Shown: in pieces, positions 32,634 through 37,224 of the stretch
How the letters are laid out: every line of letters begins with the position of its first letter
Numbering within the stretch: position 1 is the stretch's first letter
NCBI GenBank assembly: GCA_024233395.1
Contig: JACKPR010000007.1
Coordinates: 1-37,224 of the forward strand
From: Chlamydiales bacterium
GTDB taxonomy: Bacteria; Chlamydiota; Chlamydiia; Chlamydiales; Simkaniaceae
Direction of reading: 5' to 3'
Length of the DNA stretch: 37,224 nt
Notes under the pieces: model-generated
Databases searched by the model: none
What the model was told of the DNA's origin: nothing
The model's input: only the letters and a program-made list of their open reading frames with translations
Made by a program: the position numbers and the translations under genes

Positions 32634-32653
32634 GAGCCTCAGGTTGAGGTTCC
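32633..32653 (+). terminator. Weak hairpin after adk
   Basis: GGAGCCTCA (32633-32641) pairs with TGAGGTTCC (32645-32653), nine pairs with one G-U, loop GGT, beginning in the adk stop codon. No T-run follows, so at best it is a partial terminator or a stabilising 3' end. Confidence 0.3.
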
Positions 32654-32719
32654 CACCAGATTCTAGGATGAATTCCTCTATCTTCTCTTGAACATCTTTT
32701 TACTTTGAGAATCCTCATA

Positions 32720-32744
32720 TATAGCTAAAACAGTTTAAAATTGG
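32720..32744. repeat. Dispersed palindromic element, copy C (one arm only)
   Basis: These 25 bases begin TATAGCTAAAACAGTTTAAA and continue ATTGG, matching the minus strand of copy A over the whole length. The second arm is missing: the sequence runs into the end of the convergent gene at 32756. It is probably a truncated copy of the element complete at 28964-29013. Confidence 0.7.
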
Positions 32745-32755
32745 ATAGAACAACA

Positions 32756-33277
32756 CTATCTAGAAAAAAAGTGCTCAATGACTTTTCGATCAATTTTAAA
32801 AAGACGGGCGCTAAAGGTTCCAAAAAACTCTTTTGAACCATCTTCTTCAATAGTATAAACCGAAGCAATAGAAATAATAGAGTCACCTTCAAGTCTATTT
32901 TGAACATCGATTTCAATGGGGCTTTCAGAATGAACAACCATCCGTTCTTTTAAACTTGTCCATTCCCACGGAAAACCAACCAGTTCACCCGTTCCTGTAA
33001 TCAATCCAGAGGGATTTTTGAAGACGATCTCATGAAGGTCCCCTGATAAATCTGAAATCTGTTTAAGTTCTAAAACTTCTCCATCTTTTGCATTTAAAAA
33101 GCATGAGTCAATAAATCGATTTTGATCGGGAAGGAAGGTTCGCTTTAAAAAGAAAAAACCATAATGTTCAGCTTCCTCTTCATCAGGCGATTGAGATTTC
33201 ATTTCCCCAATATAAAATTCTGTATTAGCTAGGAGAATACAGGGAAGGAAAAGTAAGATTAAGATCCATTTTTTCAT
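32756..33277 (-). CDS. Exported protein of unknown function
   Basis: A 173-residue protein with a signal peptide MKKWILILLFLPCILLANTE. The mature part is acidic and strand-rich (FYIGEMKSQSPDEEEAEHYGFFFLK, LITGTGELVGFPWEWTSLKE, SIISIASVYTIEEDGSKEFFGTFSARLFK), which suggests a small periplasmic beta domain, with no catalytic motif visible. The ATG overlaps the trmH stop as ATGA, so it is the last gene of a four-gene coupled series. No family recognised. Confidence 0.68.
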   Translation of the reverse strand: MKKWILILLFLPCILLANTEFYIGEMKSQSPDEEEAEHYGFFFLKRTFLPDQNRFIDSCFLNAKDGEVLELKQISDLSGDLHEIVFKNPSGLITGTGELVGFPWEWTSLKERMVVHSESPIEIDVQNRLEGDSIISIASVYTIEEDGSKEFFGTFSARLFKIDRKVIEHFFSR

Positions 33278-33948
33278 GATAAATACCTCTTAAGGATTTC
33301 ACTTGATTGTTCTATGCCTAATGACCGTACATAAAAACGGGCTTTTTCTTCTATCATTTCTTGATTATTTAGATCCCCACTTCTTTGTAAGGTTTCTCTT
33401 TTTCTCTTTAAATAATCATAGAGAGTCATGGCAGCTGCAACCGACAGGTTATAACTTTCAACCATTCCAAACATAGGAACATGAAAAAGAAGATCGCAAC
33501 CGTCTTTTGCTTCTTCAGAAATCCCCTCCTTTTCGTTTCCAAAAAGAAAACATATCGGCCGATCTAGCGGCAGATCCTGAAGACTCCTTTCTCCATCCGC
33601 AGAAGCCCCAGCAAGAAGAAGATCTCCTGTTGCTTCATGAAACTCTTTAAGAGAAGGATGCCGATGCAGATGAACCCATTTCATCGTACCCTTTGTGGTT
33701 CCTTTCCCCTGCCCCTTTTTCATTTGAGCATTGATAAAATGTATATGAGAAACTCCAAGAGCCTCAGCCGTCCGAACAACGGCAAGTCCATTATGGATAT
33801 CATAAGGACGTTCAATTGCAATCTGAACAGAACTCATTCTATTTGTAAGAACCTGATCAATTGTCTCCATTCTTTCTTCCGTAAGAAAAGGGACTAAAGT
33901 CTCAATGATTTTTTCTTTAGGATAAACTTTCAAAAGTTCGCTGATCAT
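33274..33948 (-). CDS. trmH: tRNA (guanosine-18)-2'-O-methyltransferase, TrmH-like (SpoU/SPOUT)
   Basis: A 224-residue SpoU-family methyltransferase. Conserved motifs: VQIAIERPYDIHNGLAVVRTAEALGV (about 37-62, motif 1 with the N-x-x-x-x-x-R Arg), ICFLFGNEKEGISEEA (motif 2, the SAM-binding knot) and VPMFGMVESYNLSVAAAMTLYDY (motif 3, with the ESxNxSVAAA core). The N-terminal and C-terminal extensions match TrmH rather than RlmB. It methylates the 2'-hydroxyl of G18 in the D-loop of tRNAs. It overlaps both neighbours by 4 nt in a coupled minus-strand series. Confidence 0.9.
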   Translation of the reverse strand: MISELLKVYPKEKIIETLVPFLTEERMETIDQVLTNRMSSVQIAIERPYDIHNGLAVVRTAEALGVSHIHFINAQMKKGQGKGTTKGTMKWVHLHRHPSLKEFHEATGDLLLAGASADGERSLQDLPLDRPICFLFGNEKEGISEEAKDGCDLLFHVPMFGMVESYNLSVAAAMTLYDYLKRKRETLQRSGDLNNQEMIEEKARFYVRSLGIEQSSEILKRYLS

Positions 33949-34751
33949 TTAGAGGGACCCTCCAAAGGCGGATCGGTTTTTCTCCTTAAAAATAGCACTT
34001 TTTTTCCATATTCTCCCTTCTCAAAAAGAGTGTGAAGCTCTCCCTTAACATCAATCTTTGCCGACTCATCTACAGTCCCTTCAACAAAAGGAGAGCAGTC
34101 AAGATAACAAACAAGATCTCCAACATCAGGATATTGTACTATCCGGAAACTTCCATTCACAACTTTTTCTTCCCAATATTTTAATCGTTGTTCGTCTTCC
34201 ATCGAAAATTTTTGCCTGATAAGACGCTCAAATTGGTCTATATTTGGAAACCGCTCTGGGAGATCAACCCCAAAGATCTCTTCAAGATGTTTTCTCTTCC
34301 ACCTTTCAACATCTTCTTTTGTGTAGGATGTTTCAAAAATAACTTCCTCACCTAAATAAGAATGTAAAAAGGCTTCTCCTTCTTTGACAAGCTCGATGCG
34401 AGCAAGAAGCCTCTCATTAATTGCAGAAGACCTTTTAAGTAAACGACATTCTAAGTCATTGATCCGAGCAAGAGCTGTTGCTCGAATCGTTTCTGAAATA
34501 ACCATAGGAACCTTTCCGCCTTGCACCGCAAACATCTTTCGATTTAACTCTGCAGTCCTAAGGAATGTTTCTCCAATTCCATTGAGAATTCCATAGATAA
34601 GATGCTGAAATCTGTCTTCAGATAAAATCTCTCTTCGGAGTTGCCCCTTTTGATAATAGACATGGGCAAGAGGAAGGTTACTCCCCGTCAAAGATTCAAA
34701 TGAGGAGTAACAATTTGACAAAATCCTAAAATCACAGTGTAATGTGCTCAT
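33945..34751 (-). CDS. Hypothetical protein in the GT25-trmH operon
   Basis: About 268 residues from the ATG at 34751, which overlaps the glycosyltransferase stop as ATGA; an extension to 34763 is possible. The protein is soluble, helical in the centre (ETIRATALARINDLECRLLKR, SAINERLLARIELVKEGEAFL) and charged, with YLDCSPFVEGTVDESAKIDVKG near the end suggesting a small beta domain. There is no signal peptide or known motif. Its tight coupling to a GT25 glycosyltransferase and trmH does not reveal a function. Confidence 0.66.
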   Translation of the reverse strand: MSTLHCDFRILSNCYSSFESLTGSNLPLAHVYYQKGQLRREILSEDRFQHLIYGILNGIGETFLRTAELNRKMFAVQGGKVPMVISETIRATALARINDLECRLLKRSSAINERLLARIELVKEGEAFLHSYLGEEVIFETSYTKEDVERWKRKHLEEIFGVDLPERFPNIDQFERLIRQKFSMEDEQRLKYWEEKVVNGSFRIVQYPDVGDLVCYLDCSPFVEGTVDESAKIDVKGELHTLFEKGEYGKKVLFLRRKTDPPLEGPSK

Positions 34752-35821
34752 AACCTCGAGCAAAATACTGAGTTTTGAGGTTTTATTTCAAGAGAACTCA
34801 TCTCTTTTCCCTCTTTTAGATGAGCATAAAGTATTTGATAGAATGGCTGTCGCAAGGCATATAAAGGACAATCACCAATGTGTGTGACTCGATAAAAGTC
34901 TGGATGAGGTGTTTCTACAGCTTTGCACCCCATTCCATCAAAAAGATAAAGATCCCAATCATGTCCTCTCCACTTTAAAAAATGAGCGATGATCTGATCC
35001 AATTCTTTTAGATCTTCAGGAAAGGTTACCCTATCTTCCAGAATAAGAGTATCTTCTCCGCTAACATCTATGGCACATTCCAATGCTTCCACAGGGTTTT
35101 TCGATCGGTAAACCCTTCCAAAATCGAGTCGTACTCTATCAAGTTCATTTAGAAGCTTCTTTTCATTCCCATTATCGATGTAAACAACTCTCTTAAAACG
35201 GTTCAAAGGTTCATAAACAGGATCGATATCACTTGTCCCTGTTTTTTGAACAGCGCATTGCTCTACGGCTGCATACCATCGATCGTTTCTTTGAAGAACA
35301 CGCCAGACTTGATCAAGGGAATAAATAAGAGATTGATTATTAAAAAAATGGTCTTTAATCATTTCGTAAGCAGACAGAAAACAAGCTCGAATTTTTTCCA
35401 GGTAAGGACCTCGAACAATATAAGCATGAGCGCACCATGAATTATGAATCTGATAAATCCCTTCCCATGGAGTTATTTTCTTCTCTCGGTAAGCCCCACC
35501 TAAAAAGAAAACATCCCACTCCCCTTTTGCAGCTTGAACAAAATAAGAGAGTTGATTTTCAAGAGATTCCAAATTTTTTGTGAAGACAACATCATCTTCT
35601 AAAATCAAAACCTTTTCCCATCCCCTTTCCATTGCTAAGGTTAAGGCTTGAATGTGACTTAGCAAACACCCCTTTGTTCCATTAAACCGATCATAAACGG
35701 CACTGAGACGATGAATTTTTTCTTTGGGAACCCCAAGTTGTTGCAGCTCACTTTCCATGAGCTCTTTCCGATCGATCCGATGATCGAGATTGATATAGAT
35801 AATTCCATCAACACCACGCAT
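34748..35821 (-). CDS. GT25-family glycosyltransferase with a second, degenerate copy of the domain
   Basis: About 357 residues from the ATG at 35821, just before the first strand (GVDGIIYINLDHRIDR); an extension to 35905 would run into an inverted repeat and adds no fold. The first half is a standard GT25 (LOS/LPS glycosyltransferase) domain: INLD-x-R-x-DR, KGCLLSH, and VLILEDDVVF with the DxD-like motif at 75-77. The second half (about 210-357) repeats the layout: RVVYIDNGNEKK, TLILEDRVTF (262-264 is EDR, not EDD), WDLYLFDG. The second copy therefore probably lacks catalysis. Relatives add sugars to lipooligosaccharide or, in eukaryotes, collagen. Confidence 0.82.
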   Translation of the reverse strand: MRGVDGIIYINLDHRIDRKELMESELQQLGVPKEKIHRLSAVYDRFNGTKGCLLSHIQALTLAMERGWEKVLILEDDVVFTKNLESLENQLSYFVQAAKGEWDVFFLGGAYREKKITPWEGIYQIHNSWCAHAYIVRGPYLEKIRACFLSAYEMIKDHFFNNQSLIYSLDQVWRVLQRNDRWYAAVEQCAVQKTGTSDIDPVYEPLNRFKRVVYIDNGNEKKLLNELDRVRLDFGRVYRSKNPVEALECAIDVSGEDTLILEDRVTFPEDLKELDQIIAHFLKWRGHDWDLYLFDGMGCKAVETPHPDFYRVTHIGDCPLYALRQPFYQILYAHLKEGKEMSSLEIKPQNSVFCSRL

Positions 35822-35864
35822 AGTTATACGTGATAATTCGAAAGAAATTTCTATACAAGAAAAA

Positions 35865-35947
35865 TAGACTTCTTGCGTAATTTCGAAAGCTTTCGCGTTG
35901 CCCAAAACCCAACTTTTGAAGTTGTTTGGGTATGCACAAGAAGTCTA
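35865..35947. repeat. Nested inverted repeats upstream of the glycosyltransferase
   Basis: Outer 11-base arms TAGACTTCTTG (35865-35875) and CAAGAAGTCTA (35937-35947) enclose a palindrome CGAAAGCTTTCG (35884-35895). They also enclose a hairpin with CCCAAA (35901-35906) and CAACTT (35910-35915) pairing with AAGTTG (35919-35924) and TTTGGG (35925-35930). It could be a structured leader of the glycosyltransferase message, a terminator for the DUF378 pair, or a small mobile element. Confidence 0.5.
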
Positions 35948-35973
35948 ATGAGCTCGATTTCATTCGAGCTCAT
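35948..35973 (-). terminator. Hairpin after the DUF378 pair
   Basis: ATGAGCTCGA (35948-35957) and TCGAGCTCAT (35964-35973) form ten perfect pairs around a 6-base loop, 10 bases beyond the stop of the 70-residue DUF378 gene on the minus strand. No U-run follows, so it may stabilise the 3' end rather than terminate by itself. Confidence 0.45.
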
Positions 35974-35983
35974 CATAAATCTA

Positions 35984-36196
35984 TTAACGCTTTGACTTCT
36001 TTTTCTTGCTGTCCATGCGCCAAGTGATTGTGTGATAAATAAAGGCAAATCCAAACACCACATAAATGATGCGGACAAGCCATTCGCGATCAAACACATA
36101 CTCAACGAGGTTGAGTCGGTAAAGTCCAACGAATCCCCAAACAATTCCACTTAGAACTAAGAAAAGAACAGCTAGGCCATCTAGTCTCTTCAACAT
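35984..36196 (-). CDS. DUF378 family small membrane protein, copy 2
   Basis: A 70-residue protein with two spans: LAVLFLVLSGIVWGFVGLY and WLVRIIYVVFGFAFIYHTITW, with a basic Lys-rich tail (DSKKKKSKR). Residues G-x-V-W-G-x-V-G-L, N-L-V-E-Y and R-x-I-Y-V-V-F-G match the DUF378/YuzA pattern. GGAGG lies about 10 nt before the ATG. It is 25 bases downstream of a paralogue on the same strand. The family has no established function; a role as a small membrane accessory protein is possible. Confidence 0.86.
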   Translation of the reverse strand: MLKRLDGLAVLFLVLSGIVWGFVGLYRLNLVEYVFDREWLVRIIYVVFGFAFIYHTITWRMDSKKKKSKR

Positions 36197-36221
36197 AATG
36201 GATAATCCTCCAGCAGGTTCC

Positions 36222-36422
36222 TTATTTCCAACGTTTTCTAATACTTTTCCAACCTACAGCTTGGTAGATGGCTGCAGCACCGATAAGAACATAAATTAAA
36301 CGATCTAACCAGCTTCTGCCAACAAAGTACTCAATTAGATTAAATTCAAATAACCCAACCAAGCCCCAATTTAAACCACCAAGACAGAGTAGGAAGCATA
36401 CAAGTGTATCGAGTCTTTTCAT
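36222..36422 (-). CDS. DUF378 family small membrane protein, copy 1
   Basis: A 66-residue protein with two spans and the DUF378 core GGLNWGLVGLFEFNLIEYFVG plus DRLIYVLIGAAAIYQAVGW (the loop between spans is short). It is clearly paralogous with the next gene downstream, the starts MKRLDTLV and MLKRLDGLAV being nearly the same. AAGGAG is 7 nt before the ATG. Transcription probably starts within or just after the long inverted repeat at 36457-36535. Function is unknown. Confidence 0.88.
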   Translation of the reverse strand: MKRLDTLVCFLLCLGGLNWGLVGLFEFNLIEYFVGRSWLDRLIYVLIGAAAIYQAVGWKSIRKRWK

Positions 36423-36456
36423 TTGTGTACTCCTTCACAAGGTCTATTGAGTTTTG

Positions 36457-36535
36457 GAGGGTATCGACAATTGTTAATTGCCATTGCCTTATTACAAAAT
36501 AACGACAGCAGCAATTAATAATTGCCAATACCCTC
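36457..36535. repeat. 79-base MITE-like inverted repeat
   Basis: Arms of 25 bases (36457-36481 and 36511-36535) match in 22 positions, with outer ends GAGGGTAT and ATACCCTC. The middle contains a second small hairpin (TTATT...AATAA). The three mismatches are transitions, two of which still pair as G-U in a minus-strand transcript. It fills the gap between the SET gene and the DUF378 pair, and could be a non-autonomous mobile element or the SET gene's transcript end. Confidence 0.6.
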
Positions 36536-36597
36536 TTCTTTATTAATTATCTGATTAAGATCTTTATGTAAAGAATCTATAATAATATTTTTTGAAA

Positions 36598-37215
36598 TTA
36601 TAACTTAAGACACTTCTTCTCAGTCCAATAGTCATCTCCATAAGAATAGAGGATCTGTTGCCCCCTCTTTATTCCACGTTGACCTGAAGTGAAGACAATT
36701 CTGGGTCCTTTTTCAGTATAATGTTCCCAAGGAATTGCATTGTTCCCCTTTTCTCCTTCCCCACAGTGATTCATGAATCGAGCCCAATTTCCATGATTTG
36801 CCGCATCAATAGAATAGGTCTTATAGTCTGTAAAAGAAAAAGTGCTATCATGATCCGGATTGATCTCGTCATCGAGCATTAGAAGCCCTGTATATTGAAT
36901 AAGTGTCGAATAAGGAGGAATGTTTTCCTTTGCGAAAACACCATATCCTACGACAGGATTAATAAAGCGAATATCCACCCGTCGATTATATCTTTCATCA
37001 GAACCATCTCTTTCAAGTTGGCGAAAGAAGGCATCAAATCGTTCAATTCTAAAATCGGAAATAATTGGCTCAGCTTTTTTATAAAACCGTTTCCAGGAAC
37101 GTTTAAATCTCTCTTCGATTTTCTTTTGAACTTTGACATCTTCTAGATAAACGATAGGGGTTTCAATCCCGAAATATTTTTTAAACATAGGATCCGCTTT
37201 CCTCTTTAGTGACAT
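36598..37215 (-). CDS. SET-domain protein (putative lysine methyltransferase)
   Basis: A 205-residue protein. The SET fold is shown by GYGVFAKENIPPYSTLIQYTG (about 90-110), the AdoMet-binding RFMNHC (146-151, the NHS/NHC motif) with following GNNAI, and the C-terminal YSYGDDYW (190-197) that closes the active site. SET proteins methylate lysines; several chlamydiae carry one (for example NUE in Chlamydia trachomatis, which is secreted to host chromatin). The N-terminal 75 residues are basic and helical, without signal peptide. The start at 37215 is near the window edge, so upstream signals cannot be checked; ATG 37188 is an alternative. Confidence 0.88.
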   Translation of the reverse strand: MSLKRKADPMFKKYFGIETPIVYLEDVKVQKKIEERFKRSWKRFYKKAEPIISDFRIERFDAFFRQLERDGSDERYNRRVDIRFINPVVGYGVFAKENIPPYSTLIQYTGLLMLDDEINPDHDSTFSFTDYKTYSIDAANHGNWARFMNHCGEGEKGNNAIPWEHYTEKGPRIVFTSGQRGIKRGQQILYSYGDDYWTEKKCLKL

Positions 37216-37224
37216 AATTAAACA

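Noticed and set aside
35822..35905. Upstream extension of the glycosyltransferase to an ATG at 35905
   Set aside because: The added 28 residues precede the first strand of the fold and lie in the inverted repeat region; the ATG at 35821 is a better start.
1..37224. tRNA, rRNA, CRISPR array, insertion-sequence transposase or prophage
   Set aside because: No cloverleaf-type sequence, regularly spaced direct repeats or transposase/integrase motifs were seen in any gap or frame.

Overview
The window is AT-rich and densely packed, and every sizeable gap is under about 180 bases. It most resembles a chromosome segment of an environmental, host-associated member of the Chlamydiota (Parachlamydia/Simkania type). 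That is an inference: there is no rRNA or other marker gene here. It rests on the style and mix of families: a chlamydial-type SET-domain protein, a biotin-protein-ligase-N-like amidotransferase next to transporters, BioY biotin uptake, many secreted or outer-membrane proteins, a TPR protein with a polymorphic-toxin-like tail, and small acidic helical proteins of unknown function. No tRNA, rRNA, CRISPR array, transposase or phage gene was found.

Layout. 1-407: 3' part of a ThpR/LigT-like 2H phosphoesterase running off the left edge. 471-2266: MFS transporter overlapping a cytochrome b561-like protein. 2357-6627: a complete one-operon exporter (small ORF, HlyD adaptor, NodT/TolC-like outer-membrane lipoprotein, FtsX-like permease, ATPase). 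6645-8188 (minus): beta-propeller phytase lipoprotein and a membrane protein. 8284-10395: M3 oligopeptidase. 10440-16689 (minus): a tightly overlapping series reading DUF805 membrane protein, secreted TPR protein with toxin-like C-terminus, two paralogous putative immunity proteins, Deg9-like serine protease, OprB porin. 16829-18186: secreted protein with a T4-lysozyme-like motif, and DoxX. 18183-18626 (minus): msrA. 18611-22856: SLC12-type permease, BPL_N amidotransferase and MHS-type MFS transporter, joined by ATGA overlaps. 22773-25600 (minus): small acidic protein, rimO, bioY, Nudix hydrolase. 25680-28930: outer-membrane barrel, dienelactone hydrolase (minus), exported PNPOx-like protein, two small acidic helical proteins. 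29017-32633: UgpB-like binding protein (minus), an ATP-grasp enzyme that appears to start at AUU, a 52-codon Lys/Glu-rich gene, and an adenylate kinase carrying a signal-peptide-like N-terminus. 32756-35821 (minus): GT25 glycosyltransferase with a duplicated domain, unknown gene, trmH and an exported protein, all overlapping by 4 nt. 35984-37215 (minus): two tandem DUF378 membrane proteins and the SET protein.

How they fit together. Much of the content is envelope and nutrient acquisition: OprB sugar porin, phytase, UgpB, BioY, MFS and SLC12 permeases, an ABC exporter. Two enzymes that are normally cytosolic (adenylate kinase, PNPOx) carry export signals. The strongest candidate for a new system is the minus-strand block 13207-16319, which looks like a Sec-exported TPR toxin with two related immunity genes, co-directional with a periplasmic protease and a porin. 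Other unexpected structure includes a palindromic repeat in each of the three non-overlapping convergent gaps long enough to hold it, a 79-nt MITE-like inverted repeat near the right end, and several genes with promoter-like boxes so close to the start codon that leaderless translation is possible.
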